Part shown: in pieces, positions 44,815 through 54,287 of the stretch | Layout of the letters: each line of letters opens with the position of its first letter | How positions within the stretch are numbered: the first letter of the stretch is position 1 | DNA from: DAOMFB01 sp963801475 | GTDB lineage: Bacteria > Acidobacteriota > Thermoanaerobaculia > UBA5066 | Assembly: GCA_963801475.1 (NCBI GenBank) | Contig: CAWDEX010000001.1 | Coordinates: forward strand, 868,001 to 932,000 | Direction of reading: 5' to 3' | DNA length: 64,000 nucleotides | Made by a program: the position numbers and the translations under genes | The notes under the pieces: model-generated | Seen by the model: the letters and a program-made list of their open reading frames with translations, nothing else | Told to the model about the DNA's origin: nothing | Database searches by the model: none

Positions 44815-46103
44815 CGACACCGCTCCTCCTTCCCTCCGGCCGGCTCGAGGGGACTTTCCGCGTCCCCGGAAGCAAGAGCGTCACGAACCGGGCGCTCCTG
44901 GCCGCCGCCTGCGCCGAAGGGGAGAGCACGCTCCACAACCCGCTCGACTCCTCGGATACGCGGGCGCTCGCCGCGGCGCTCCGGCAACTCGACGCCGAGG
45001 TTCTCTTCGAGGGCGAAATCTGGCGGGTGCGCGGGCCGCTCAGGCCTCGAGGCGAAGTGACGCCGGAATTGACGATCGACGTGGGGGACGCCGGGACCCC
45101 CGCTCGCTTTCTTGCCGCACTCCTCGCCGTGGTGCCCGGGCGCTATCTTCTCGACGGGAGCGCGCGGATGCGGGAGCGGCCGATGGGTTCGCTCTTTACG
45201 GCCCTTCGGGCCCTCGGAGCCGGGGTGACCTGTCGGGAGCGCGAGGGGTTCCTTCCGGCGGCGATCCGCGGCGGCTCGCTTCGCGGCGGCGGCGTCCGGA
45301 TCCGCGGCGACGTCTCGTCCCAGTTCCTTTCGGCTCTGATGCTCGTCTCGCCGCTCGTCCCGGGCGGTATCGAGCTCTCGATCGACGGGCCCGTTTCCTC
45401 GGCGGCGTACGTCGACTTGACCCGGCAGACCCTCGAGGCCTTCGGTGGCCGGCCCGGCGGCGGCTACCGGCCGGCTCGATTCGCCGTTCCCGGAGACGAC
45501 TCCGCCGCCTGCTTTCCGATCGCGGGGGCGCTGCTTTCGGCGGGACGGGTGTCGCTTCCCGGACTCGCCCGGGCGTCGGATCAGCCGGACGCCCTCTTCC
45601 GGACGTGGGCCGCGGAGAGCGGAGGAAGGCTGTCGTGGAGCGGGGACGGGGAGGACGCCGTCCTGACGGTCGACGGCCGGCATCTCGAACGGCCGCAGGC
45701 GCTGAAACCGGTCTTCGTGGACGTCGACGCCGCTCCCGACGCGGCCCTTCCGCTGGCGGCTCTCGTCGCCTTCGCGGGGGGGACCTCGATCCTCGGCGGC
45801 GCCGGGAGGCTTCGCGAGAAGGAGTCCGACCGGCTGGCGGCCGCCCTCGATCTCCTCGGACGCGCCGGCGCCGTCGCCCGGGAGGAGCGGCCCGCGGGCG
45901 CCCCCCGCCTCGTGATCGACGGGTCCGGGGGGACGCCGCGCACGGCCCGCTTCGCCGCGCACGGCGACCACCGGGTGGCGATGGCGGCCGCTCTTCTCGC
46001 CCTGGCGCTTCCCGCCGGCTCGACGCTCGACGAGCCTGGCGTGGTCGCGAAGTCGTTTCCCCGGTTTTTCGAGGAGTGGACGGCGCTGGTCTCGGGCGCT
46101 TGA
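44811..46103 (+). CDS. aroA: 3-phosphoshikimate 1-carboxyvinyltransferase (EPSP synthase)
   Basis: A 430-residue EPSP synthase of the shikimate pathway, close to the usual 427. GTG 44811 overlaps the lpxH stop. Active-site signatures are VPGSKSVTNRALLAAA near the N-terminus, GDAGTPARFLAALLAV, RMRERPMGSLFTALRALGA, GDVSSQFLSALML, RLREKESDRLAA and HGDHRVAMAAALLA. It joins phosphoenolpyruvate to shikimate-3-phosphate. Linkage to lpxH looks like simple operon sharing. Confidence 0.95.
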   Translation: MTTPLLLPSGRLEGTFRVPGSKSVTNRALLAAACAEGESTLHNPLDSSDTRALAAALRQLDAEVLFEGEIWRVRGPLRPRGEVTPELTIDVGDAGTPARFLAALLAVVPGRYLLDGSARMRERPMGSLFTALRALGAGVTCREREGFLPAAIRGGSLRGGGVRIRGDVSSQFLSALMLVSPLVPGGIELSIDGPVSSAAYVDLTRQTLEAFGGRPGGGYRPARFAVPGDDSAACFPIAGALLSAGRVSLPGLARASDQPDALFRTWAAESGGRLSWSGDGEDAVLTVDGRHLERPQALKPVFVDVDAAPDAALPLAALVAFAGGTSILGGAGRLREKESDRLAAALDLLGRAGAVAREERPAGAPRLVIDGSGGTPRTARFAAHGDHRVAMAAALLALALPAGSTLDEPGVVAKSFPRFFEEWTALVSGA

Positions 46104-46146
46104 CGAATCTCCGCTCCTGAGGAATCGTTCCGCGAGCAGACAGTTG

Positions 46147-49100
46147 ATGAGCGGACCGCGGGGCGGAACCGGTGACGCGTCACGGCGCCGGGAGCGCTGG
46201 CTGCTCCTCCGCGCGGATCTCTCGGTCGGCGCCGGCCGGCTGCTCACGCTCTGGCATCCTCTTCTTCCGGAGTTTTCGGCCGCTCTGCCGGTCGAGCAGG
46301 GCCTCGTCCTTCTTCCGCGGCCCGCGTCCCCCGAGCCGCTCGCGCGTTCGTCCGATCCGCGGAGCGTGTCGGCCTATCTCGCGCGGCTCGCCGCCCTCGC
46401 GGCGTTCCTGAAATTTCACGGACTGGGCGTCGCCTTCGAGGACGTCGGGCGGCTCGGAAGCCAGCCCGGAGCCGCGCGGCGCCCTGCCCTTGGCGCGGTT
46501 CCCGTGCCGGAGTGGCGCGCGGTCCCGCCGGCCCTGCTCGTCGGGGCGGTCGCCGTCCGCCTCGGAGGCGGCTCGGTCTCGGGTCCCCACGCCGAGGCGC
46601 TCCGGGCGTCCGTCGAGCACGCGCTGGAGTCGCGCGAGCTCGAGGCCGGGGCGGCGGCTCATGCCGTCGAGGCCCTTCAGGCTCACGCAACGGCGACGAC
46701 CCCGGAAGGGCTCGTCGCGGACCTCGCGAGACACTCCCGCGAGGGCCCGTCACTCGGTCCCGATCTCCTCGGTCTGGCATACCCGTCCGCGGCCGGCGAG
46801 ACGGGGGACGTCGCACCGGCCGGAGTTCGGGCGGCGTCCGGTGACGCGGCGCTCTTCGTCGTCCGCGGGGCGGCCCGGCGCTCGGCGTCCGGTTTCGTGG
46901 AAGTCCCGGCCGGCGACCGCCTCGAGGAGGGAAGCGCCTTGAGGCGCCTCTCCCGCCTTCTGGGAGACGACCCGCGGGCCGAAAGGCTCGCCGCCCTGGC
47001 CTCGGGGCGGCCGGTTCCGTCGTGGCCCTCCGGCCCGCCGGTGGCGGTCGTGGCGGTGAACGGAGACCTCTGGGACGACCGCTCACGGAAGGCGGTCGAC
47101 GGAGAGCTGCTTCGTGCCGGCTTCCGCGTCTTCGAGGTGCGAAACCAGGCGCCGCGCCCCTGGGAGCCGCGCCTGCCGGTGACGGCGCGCCTCGGGCGCG
47201 GAGACGTCGCCTCTCTTCTCTGGCTCCCGTTCCGGAGCTGGCCCGAGGCGGCTGCCTCCTGGGACGGGATCTCCTCGGCCTCGCGCGAGGACCCGGCGCG
47301 ATTCGTCCGGCTGGCCCGGAGCCTGGCCGCCGCGTTCGATCCGGCGGGAAGACGTACCACCACGGCTATCCGGTTCCGTGTTGCTCGCGGAGAGGCCGGG
47401 CCGCTCCTTTCGGCCGCTGCCCTCCTCGGTTCCGGCTTCTCCGATGCGGAGCTTTCGGCGGCCGCCGGCGTTCCGGTCGAGGAGGCTGCCGGGGCGATCG
47501 TGCGCGCGGGCGACGAGGGCCTCCTCGTCCCGGAAGGGCCCGGGAAGTGGCGTTTCGCCGACGAGGACGGGCGAAAGCAGGCCGCTTCACGCCTCTCAGG
47601 GGCGGCGCGGCGGAGCATCGTGGCGCGGCTCGGGAGGGCCAGCCTCGACGCGAAGCGCTTCGTCGTCGCGGCGCTCTCCCGTGGTGACGACGAGGACGTC
47701 CGGGCCGGCGGCGCGCTTCTCGACGAGGCCGTGCGACTCGGCGACCGGGCGCTGGCGTCGGAGCTCCTCGCCCGTGCGCCGCGGAGCGCGCCGGATCTCG
47801 GACAGCCCGCGATGGCCGTCGGGACCCTCGCGGAGAGCGGCCGTCTCGCGGAAGCCCGCACCGTGGCTGCACGGATCTCTCCGGAGGAGGCCGCTGCCGT
47901 GCCCGCCGGGGAGCGGTTCACACTCGCCCGTCTCCTCGCGCGGCTGGGACAGGCGGAGACGGCGCTCGCCCTCGTTCCGAACGACGGCCCCCGGGCCGAC
48001 GCTCTCTCCCGCGTCCAGATTCTCCTCGATCTGAAGCGGACGGAGGAAGCGTCCCGGTCGCTCGAGGCGGTTCCGGAGGGCGGAACGGAGACAGCGGCGG
48101 AACTCCGGCTCCGCCGGGCCCGTCTCGCGGCCGAGATCGCGTCGCGGCGCGGGAACCTGGCGGCCGCGCGTCGACTTCTCGACGAGGCGTCCCGGGCGGC
48201 CTCTCCGTCGAGCGACCCGGAGGAAACTCGCGAGTTCCTCATGACGGCAGGGTTCGTCGCCATCGACGAAGGGCGTTTTCTCGAAGCACGGACCCTATTT
48301 CGACGGGCGCGTGAGCTCTCGCGGGATCCGCGGCGCCGTGCCGATGCCACCCTCGACGCGTCGACCTGCTCGTTCCACGCCGGCGACTTCGCAGAATCCG
48401 AAAAGGAGCTCGAGACCGCCCTCGCGCTGTATGCCGAGGCGGGCGACGAGGAACGGTACCTCCAGGGTCTCGGGAACCGGATCGACCTCGCCTTTCGCGC
48501 GGGTCGTTACGACCTCGCGCGGGAGACGCTGCCCACGGTGCTCCGGTTCGAATCGCGCCCGGGGCGCGAGCGAATGTTCCTGTTCGCGGCCGCCTCCCGG
48601 CAACAGCTCGCGCTGCTGGAGGGCGACGACGAGGAGGCGGCGGCGGCCTTCCGTGAAGCGGAGGCGCGCCGGGCGGCGGCACCGGGGCATTCGGCCTGGC
48701 GGGAGATCCTGATCCACGAGGCGGCGCGCCTCCTCTCGGCGCGGCGGCCGGCGGAGGCCCTCTCCCTTCTCCGGGAAGCGGGCGACCTTCCGGATAACCG
48801 CGAACAGACCGAGCCCCTCCGCCAGCGGCTCGTCGCCTCGGCTTCGGGAGACCTGGGCCAGGCGGCGGAGTGCGGCTCGTCGGCGCTGCCGCAGGCCGAG
48901 CGCCACCTCCTGGCCGTTGAGGACGATTTCCGGGCCGGGCGGACGTTGCGGCCATCTGCGATCTCCCGGATGGAAGCGCGTCTTTCGGACGCGCGCGGCG
49001 CCGCGTCGGTCGTCGAACGCCTGCTCGAGTGGAAAGGTCGTTTTCCCGAGACGTTCGCCCGCCCGGCGTCGGCGGAGCTCCTGGAGCTGGGCCAGAGGGC

Positions 49101-50100
49101 GGCGGCGCGGGCGGGACTGCCCGCGGCGAGCCGTCGTTTCGCCCTGGCGCTGAAAGGGATCGTCTCGAGGTCTCCCGGGCTCGTCGAGAGGCCGGAGCCG
49201 CCGCCATTCGTTGCCGTAGATCCGGCGAGCCGGAAGGTCCTCGACCAGGTACGGAAGGTAGCGCCGACGAAGCTCTCCGTCCTGATCCTCGGGGAGACGG
49301 GCACGGGGAAGGAACTCCTCGGCCGGGAGGTGCATCGCCTCTCCGGCCGAACGGGCCGTTTCGTGCCGGTCAACGTGGCGGCGCTCCCGGGGAGCCTCAT
49401 CGAGTCCGAGCTGTTCGGGCACGTGCGGGGCGCCTTCACCGGCGCAGACCGCGACCGGACCGGGCTCGTCGAGGAGTCCTCGGGCGGCACGCTCTTTCTC
49501 GACGAGATCGGCGACCTCGCGCTGCCCCTCCAGGCCAAGCTGCTCCGCGTCCTGCAGGAAGGGGAGCTCCGCAGGGTGGGCGACACGAGGACTCGCCCCG
49601 TGGATCTCCGGGTCGTCTCGGCGACGCACCGCGACCTCGTCGCGATGGGGAACGACGGGTCGTTTCGCCGCGACCTTCTCTACCGGCTCGGAGGCCTCGA
49701 GGTCACCCTGCCGCCGCTCCGGAACAGGCGCCACGACCTCGCCCGTCTCGTCGAGATCGCGCTCGGGCCCGCCGCTCTGACCTCGGAAGCCCGGGCCGCC
49801 GTCTTCAGCCACTCCTGGCCGGGAAACGTCCGCGAGCTTCTCTCGGCCCTGGAGGCGGCCCGGGCGCTCGCCGCCCCGTCGGCGCTCGTCGGGCTCGAAC
49901 ACCTTCCGGCGGCCGTGCGCCGCGCGGCGACGGCCCGGCCGGTCGGAAGCTACCGCGAGGCCCTGGTCGACGCGAAGACGAGGGCCATTTCGGCGGCGCT
50001 CGAGGCGAACGGAGGAAACCGGACCCGGGCGGCCCGGCAGCTCGGTCTCTCACGCCAGTCGCTTCTCTACGAAATGAAGGTGCTGGGCCTCAAACCGTAG
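46147..50100 (+). CDS. Large sigma-54-dependent activator with pseudokinase-like and TPR regions
   Basis: A 1317-residue regulator (ATG 46147, or TTG one codon earlier). Residues about 1-290 vaguely recall a protein kinase (ALAAFLKFHGLGVAFEDVGR where HGDLRPEN would stand) but lack catalytic Lys, HRD and DFG. Residues 300-1000 are helical, with TPR-like repeats between about 530 and 900. The sigma-54 AAA+ domain follows: Walker A GETGTGKE at 1049, GAFTGA at 1095 (contact with sigma-54), Walker B GGTLFLDEIGDL, and arginine fingers near RRDLLYRL. A Fis-type HTH ends the protein (GGNRTRAARQLGLSRQSLLY). It precedes two permease genes by nine bases. Input signal and targets are unknown. Confidence 0.88.
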   Translation: MSGPRGGTGDASRRRERWLLLRADLSVGAGRLLTLWHPLLPEFSAALPVEQGLVLLPRPASPEPLARSSDPRSVSAYLARLAALAAFLKFHGLGVAFEDVGRLGSQPGAARRPALGAVPVPEWRAVPPALLVGAVAVRLGGGSVSGPHAEALRASVEHALESRELEAGAAAHAVEALQAHATATTPEGLVADLARHSREGPSLGPDLLGLAYPSAAGETGDVAPAGVRAASGDAALFVVRGAARRSASGFVEVPAGDRLEEGSALRRLSRLLGDDPRAERLAALASGRPVPSWPSGPPVAVVAVNGDLWDDRSRKAVDGELLRAGFRVFEVRNQAPRPWEPRLPVTARLGRGDVASLLWLPFRSWPEAAASWDGISSASREDPARFVRLARSLAAAFDPAGRRTTTAIRFRVARGEAGPLLSAAALLGSGFSDAELSAAAGVPVEEAAGAIVRAGDEGLLVPEGPGKWRFADEDGRKQAASRLSGAARRSIVARLGRASLDAKRFVVAALSRGDDEDVRAGGALLDEAVRLGDRALASELLARAPRSAPDLGQPAMAVGTLAESGRLAEARTVAARISPEEAAAVPAGERFTLARLLARLGQAETALALVPNDGPRADALSRVQILLDLKRTEEASRSLEAVPEGGTETAAELRLRRARLAAEIASRRGNLAAARRLLDEASRAASPSSDPEETREFLMTAGFVAIDEGRFLEARTLFRRARELSRDPRRRADATLDASTCSFHAGDFAESEKELETALALYAEAGDEERYLQGLGNRIDLAFRAGRYDLARETLPTVLRFESRPGRERMFLFAAASRQQLALLEGDDEEAAAAFREAEARRAAAPGHSAWREILIHEAARLLSARRPAEALSLLREAGDLPDNREQTEPLRQRLVASASGDLGQAAECGSSALPQAERHLLAVEDDFRAGRTLRPSAISRMEARLSDARGAASVVERLLEWKGRFPETFARPASAELLELGQRAAARAGLPAASRRFALALKGIVSRSPGLVERPEPPPFVAVDPASRKVLDQVRKVAPTKLSVLILGETGTGKELLGREVHRLSGRTGRFVPVNVAALPGSLIESELFGHVRGAFTGADRDRTGLVEESSGGTLFLDEIGDLALPLQAKLLRVLQEGELRRVGDTRTRPVDLRVVSATHRDLVAMGNDGSFRRDLLYRLGGLEVTLPPLRNRRHDLARLVEIALGPAALTSEARAAVFSHSWPGNVRELLSALEAARALAAPSALVGLEHLPAAVRRAATARPVGSYREALVDAKTRAISAALEANGGNRTRAARQLGLSRQSLLYEMKVLGLKP

Positions 50101-50109
50101 ACTCCGAAC

Positions 50110-51033
50110 GTGCCGGCTGCCCGACGACTCGCTTCGGTGGCGCTTCTCCTCTGGGGTGCGGCGACGGTCGTCTTCTTCCTCATCCACCTGATCCCGGGCG
50201 ATCCGGCGGCGGCGATGCTCGGCGAGGGGGCCGCGCCGGGAGACGTGGCAGCGCTCCGGCACGACCTCGGGCTCGACCGTCCCCTCCCCGCACAGTACGC
50301 AGCCTGGCTGTCCGGGCTCGCGCACGGCGAGTTGGGGCACTCGCTTCAGACGCGGCGACCCGTCCTCTCGGAGATTCGCCGGGCCGTCCCCGCGACCGCG
50401 ACGCTCGCCCTGGCGGCGTTTATCGCGGCGCTCGCCGTGGCCGTCCCGGCCGGGGTCGTCGGCGCCCTCCGGCGGGGAACGGGGGCGGACCGGGCGCTGC
50501 GAGTCGTCGCCCTCGCCGGCGTTTCGACGCCGAACTATGTCTCGGGGCCCGTTCTCGTTCTCGTCTTCTCGATCGGGCTCGGCCTTCTTCCCGTCTCGGG
50601 ACGGGACGCGCCGGGCGCGATCGTCCTCCCGGCGGCGACCCTCGGCCTCGCACTCGCGGCGCTCCTCTCCCGGATGATCCGGGCGTCATTTGCCGAGGAG
50701 CTGACGAAGCCCTACATGCTGGCGGCCCGGGCGCGCGGCGAGGGGCACCTCCGGGCGGCCCTCCGGCACGCGGCACGAAACGCCCTTCCTCCGGTCCTCG
50801 TCGTGGCGGGCCTCCAGATCGGCTCGTTGCTCACGGGCGCCGTCGTCACGGAGACCATCTTCTCGTGGCCCGGCGTGGGACGGCTGCTCGTCCAGTCGAT
50901 CCAGCGTCGCGACTATCCGACGGTGCAGGGATGCGTCCTCTTCATCGCCTCGGTCTACGTCGTCGTCAACGCCGCCGTCGATGCGGCGGCTGCACGGCTC
51001 GATCCCCGGGCGGCGGCGCGGAGGGGGGCATGA
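50110..51033 (+). CDS. DppB-type ABC permease
   Basis: A 307-residue inner-membrane permease of a peptide/nickel-type importer, starting at GTG 50110. FFLIHLIPGDPAAAML at the first helix, the loop EAA-like motif EELTKPYMLAARARGEG and SLLTGAVVTETIFSWPGVG are diagnostic. It overlaps the DppC-type gene by four bases. No solute-binding protein or ATPase is encoded in the window, so this pair must borrow those from elsewhere. Confidence 0.9.
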   Translation: MPAARRLASVALLLWGAATVVFFLIHLIPGDPAAAMLGEGAAPGDVAALRHDLGLDRPLPAQYAAWLSGLAHGELGHSLQTRRPVLSEIRRAVPATATLALAAFIAALAVAVPAGVVGALRRGTGADRALRVVALAGVSTPNYVSGPVLVLVFSIGLGLLPVSGRDAPGAIVLPAATLGLALAALLSRMIRASFAEELTKPYMLAARARGEGHLRAALRHAARNALPPVLVVAGLQIGSLLTGAVVTETIFSWPGVGRLLVQSIQRRDYPTVQGCVLFIASVYVVVNAAVDAAAARLDPRAAARRGA

Positions 51034-51842
51034 CCCGGGGCGAGCGCCTGGCCGGCGTCGTCGTCGCGGCGGCCTTTCTCGTCGCCCTGCTCGCGCCGCT
51101 CCTGTCCGGCGACGCCGCAACGCGCATCGACCTGACGCTCCGGCTCTCGGCGCCCCTCGCCGCGCCACCGCTGGGGACCGACGAGCTGGGACGCGACGTC
51201 CTCTCGCGGCTGATCCACGGCGCCTCGATCTCGCTGGGCGTCGCCGGGACCGCCGTCCTCGTCTCGGCCGTCGCCGGCTCACTCGCGGGCCTCGCGGCAG
51301 GGGAGAGGGGCGGCCTCCTGGACGCGGCGGTCGGCCGTCTCGCCGACCTCGTCCTGGCGTTCCCCGGGCTCCTTCTGGCCGTGGCCCTGTCCGCCGTGCT
51401 CGGCCCCTCCGCGGTCAACACGGTCGTCGCGCTCTGTGCGGCGGGCTGGGTTCCGTACGCCCGGCTCGCCCGCTCCGAGGCGCGTCGCGTCTCGACCCTC
51501 GACTTCGTGGCCGCGGCGCGCGCCGCCGGCGCGCCCCGGGCGCGGATCCTCCTCCGGCACCTCCTTCCGAACCTGGCGGCGCCTCTCGTCGTGCAGGCAA
51601 CGCTCCACCTGGCAGGGGCGATCCTCGCCGAGTCCGCCCTCTCCTTCCTCGGCCTCGGCGTGCCGCCGCCCGCACCGTCGTGGGGCTCGATGCTCGCGGG
51701 CGGGCGAACGCACATTCTCGACGCGCCGCACGTCGTCCTTGCCCCGGCCGCGGCGATCGTCATCGTCGTCCTCGCGACGAACGTCCTCGGCGACGCCCTC
51801 GTCGACCGGCTCGACCCGGCGCGCCGCGTTCGGACCGCGTGA
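51030..51842 (+). CDS. DppC-type ABC permease
   Basis: A 270-residue permease partner of the DppB-type protein. ATG 51030 overlaps the previous stop (ATGA). It has the PLGTDELGRDVLSRLIHGA motif, GLAAGERGGLLDAAVGRLAD, FVAAARAAGAPRARILLRHL (EAA loop) and SALSFLGLGVPPPAPSWGSM, all standard for DppC. Its stop overlaps the TMTC-like gene start. The substrate may be a peptide, metal chelate or sugar. Confidence 0.9.
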   Translation: MTRGERLAGVVVAAAFLVALLAPLLSGDAATRIDLTLRLSAPLAAPPLGTDELGRDVLSRLIHGASISLGVAGTAVLVSAVAGSLAGLAAGERGGLLDAAVGRLADLVLAFPGLLLAVALSAVLGPSAVNTVVALCAAGWVPYARLARSEARRVSTLDFVAAARAAGAPRARILLRHLLPNLAAPLVVQATLHLAGAILAESALSFLGLGVPPPAPSWGSMLAGGRTHILDAPHVVLAPAAAIVIVVLATNVLGDALVDRLDPARRVRTA

Positions 51843-53734
51843 GCGAAGCCCGAAGCGTCCCGGCCCGGCTGTCGCGCCTCGAGGCGCTTCTGATTGCCGC
51901 CTTTGCGGTCCTGCCCTTCCTGAACGGCCTGCCCGCCGATTTCACCTACGACGACAAGCTGATCATCCGGGACAACGAGCGGATCGCCGAGCCGTCCCGC
52001 GTCGGCGAGATCTTCACGACCCAGTACTTCGGCGGCTCCCTGGCCAGCGCGCAGAACTACCGCCCGGCGGTCCTCCTGACGTACGCCGTCCAGCGCTGGG
52101 CCCACGGGAACCGGCCGGCGCTCTTCCGGGCCGTCAACGTGGCTCTCCACGCCGGAGCGACTGTCGCACTCGCGGCCCTCCTCCTCGCCATCGGCTTCCC
52201 GCGCGCCCCGTCGTTGGCTGTCGCGGCCCTGTTCGCCGTGGTCCCGATCCACGTCGAGGCCGTGACGAGCCTCGTGGGACGGGCGGAATCGCTCTCGGTG
52301 CTCCTGGTCCTGACCGGGGCCTGCCTCTGGCTCCGGGCGACGGACGGCGGAGGGCTCCGTGCCGGTCCGTACGCGGCGACACTTCTTCTCTTTCTCGTCG
52401 CCGTCTTCGTCAAGGAGAGCGCCGTCGTCCTTCCCGGCCTCGTCCTCCTGGCGGAGCTGTTTCGCGGAGGGCGGTGGCGCGGCGTGTCCGAGACCTTTCA
52501 GGGCGCGTCGCCGCGCGCCCGCGCCGCGTTCCTCGGCTTTCTCCTGCCTCTCGTCGTTCTCTTCGCGGCCCGCTGGCTCGTCCTGAGAGGATTCCTGATC
52601 TCGCGGGAAGCCGGCATCTGGGATCTCGAGAACCCGCTGGTGTCCCTTCCCGCGCAGCTCCGGATCGCGAACGCCCTCACCCTCGCCGTCCGCTACGTGG
52701 GAAAGACGCTCTTTCCGGTGGGCCTCTCGGCGGATCATTCGGCGCAGGCGCTGACGCTGGCGACGGGCCTCGCGGAGCCGCGCGCTTGGGCCGGCGCGCT
52801 CTTTCTTGCACTCGCGGTCACGGGCGCGTGGCTCGTGCGCGCCGGACGGCCCCTAGCGCTCTTCGGCGTTCTTCTGTTCCTGGGAAGCCTCTTCCCGGCC
52901 TCGAACGTCCCGTTCGCCGTCGGGACGATCTATGCCGAGCGCCTGGTGTATCTCCCGGCGGCGGGCGTCCTCGCCGCCGTCGTCGCTCTCGCCACGCCCG
53001 CGAAGCGGGAGGTTCCCAGGCCATCGCCGTGGCCCTGGCGGCCGGTCCTCCTTTCCACCGTAGTGCTCGTCTGGGGCGTCGCGGCGGCGGTCCGGAACCT
53101 CGTCTGGCGGGACGACCGGACACTCTTCGCCGACATGGTCGAGAAGTTCCCGCGATCGGCCAAGGCGCACTACAACGTCGCCTACGAAGCGGGGCGGCGC
53201 GGCGAGACGGAGCTCCAGAGACGGCATCTCGAGACCGCGGTCGCGCTCTTTCCGCGCTATTACGACGCGTGGGCGTCGCTCGGCCGGATCGCCTGGACCC
53301 AAAAGCGGTGGGACGATGCCGTCCGGGCGTACCGCAAATCGGTCGAGATCTTTCCGTCCTACGAGAACGGCTGCTGGGGACTGGCCCGGACCCTCGAGGA
53401 GGCCGGCCGCCGGGAGGAGGCTTTGGCGGCCTGGGACCAGGCGGCCCGGTCGGTCCCCGGCTCCTACCCTGTCGCCTGGCACCGCGCGGCGTTTCTCGAG
53501 ACGTCCGGGCTGCTGGACGTCGCCGAGGCCGAGTGGCGACGGGCGATCCCGCTCGGCGGCGGCGCCGCGTCGGCCCACCTCTCCCTGGCGCGGCTGCTCG
53601 CTCGCCGCGGCCGGGACGGCGACGCGACGGAGGCGTGGAAGGAGGCGCGGCGGGCCCTCGTGGCAGACCCCGCGTACCTCGAGGCGCGCGCGTTCCTCGC
53701 CGGACGACGCGACAGCCGGGCCGAGGGGGACTGA
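51839..53734 (+). CDS. TMTC/DUF1736-like membrane glycosyltransferase with TPR tail
   Basis: A 631-residue protein: about eleven helices and then at least four TPR units (YDAWASLGRIAWTQKRWDDA and similar). It resembles TMTC proteins: FTYDDKLIIRDNERI in the first loop, VNVALHAGATVALAALLLAI, VVPIHVEAVTSLVGRAESLS, FVKESAVVLPGLVLLAELF and the AIGTIYAERLVYLPAAG-like loop. Eukaryotic TMTC enzymes O-mannosylate proteins from dolichol-P-mannose. Start GTG 51839 overlaps the DppC stop. Donor and targets here are unknown. Confidence 0.8.
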   Translation: MSEARSVPARLSRLEALLIAAFAVLPFLNGLPADFTYDDKLIIRDNERIAEPSRVGEIFTTQYFGGSLASAQNYRPAVLLTYAVQRWAHGNRPALFRAVNVALHAGATVALAALLLAIGFPRAPSLAVAALFAVVPIHVEAVTSLVGRAESLSVLLVLTGACLWLRATDGGGLRAGPYAATLLLFLVAVFVKESAVVLPGLVLLAELFRGGRWRGVSETFQGASPRARAAFLGFLLPLVVLFAARWLVLRGFLISREAGIWDLENPLVSLPAQLRIANALTLAVRYVGKTLFPVGLSADHSAQALTLATGLAEPRAWAGALFLALAVTGAWLVRAGRPLALFGVLLFLGSLFPASNVPFAVGTIYAERLVYLPAAGVLAAVVALATPAKREVPRPSPWPWRPVLLSTVVLVWGVAAAVRNLVWRDDRTLFADMVEKFPRSAKAHYNVAYEAGRRGETELQRRHLETAVALFPRYYDAWASLGRIAWTQKRWDDAVRAYRKSVEIFPSYENGCWGLARTLEEAGRREEALAAWDQAARSVPGSYPVAWHRAAFLETSGLLDVAEAEWRRAIPLGGGAASAHLSLARLLARRGRDGDATEAWKEARRALVADPAYLEARAFLAGRRDSRAEGD

Positions 53735-53741
53735 CGCGCCG

Positions 53742-54287
53742 TCAGACCCGGGTTTTTGGGATCTCCTCGTCGTCCTCCGGAGCCCCGTGTTCCGGAATGA
53801 CACCCGGTGGCAGGGCCGCGGCGGCCGCGAGGCGCACGCGCCTCGCGCGAATGACGTTGACGAGGACGACGTAGGTCAGGGAGCCGGCGAGAAGAGAGAG
53901 GATGAGCATGCCGGCCGCCCACTGAAGTCCGATCACGCGCATCCGCGGACCGGCGTGTGTCCAGAACGAGGCGTTCAGGAATTCCTTCCACGGGAGGTGT
54001 GACAGGGCCTCGCGTTCGGCGCGGAAGACGAGCCGCCCGAGGGGAACGGCGACGGCCGCGATCGGGCCGATCGTCAGCGGGTTGACGACGAGCGTCCCGA
54101 GGAGGACGTCCACCTTGTTCAGCTTCAGAACGATGGCCAGGATCAGGGCTATGACCCAGTGAAACCCGATGAGCGGCGTGAACGAGATCGTCACCCCGAG
54201 GGCGAAGGACGCCGCGACCTTCTCCGGCGGGTCGTCCCGCCCGAGCATTTCCATGAAGCGCCCCCGGAAGCCCTTCTTAGCGGTCAA
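53742..54287 (-). CDS. DUF2062 membrane protein
   Basis: A 181-residue protein with the DUF2062 pattern: PPEKVAASFALGVTISFTPL IGF in helix 1, LILAIVLKLNKVDVLLGTLV and NPLTIGPIAAVAVPLG, then a last helix near 120-145 and an acidic tail (EDDEEIPKTRV). The family's function is unknown. Start TTG 54287 overlaps thiL by 11 bases; ATG at 54254 is an alternative that keeps the whole domain. It ends the nrdR-hsp20-lon-thiL unit and converges with the TMTC-like gene. Confidence 0.82.
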   Translation of the reverse strand: MTAKKGFRGRFMEMLGRDDPPEKVAASFALGVTISFTPLIGFHWVIALILAIVLKLNKVDVLLGTLVVNPLTIGPIAAVAVPLGRLVFRAEREALSHLPWKEFLNASFWTHAGPRMRVIGLQWAAGMLILSLLAGSLTYVVLVNVIRARRVRLAAAAALPPGVIPEHGAPEDDEEIPKTRV

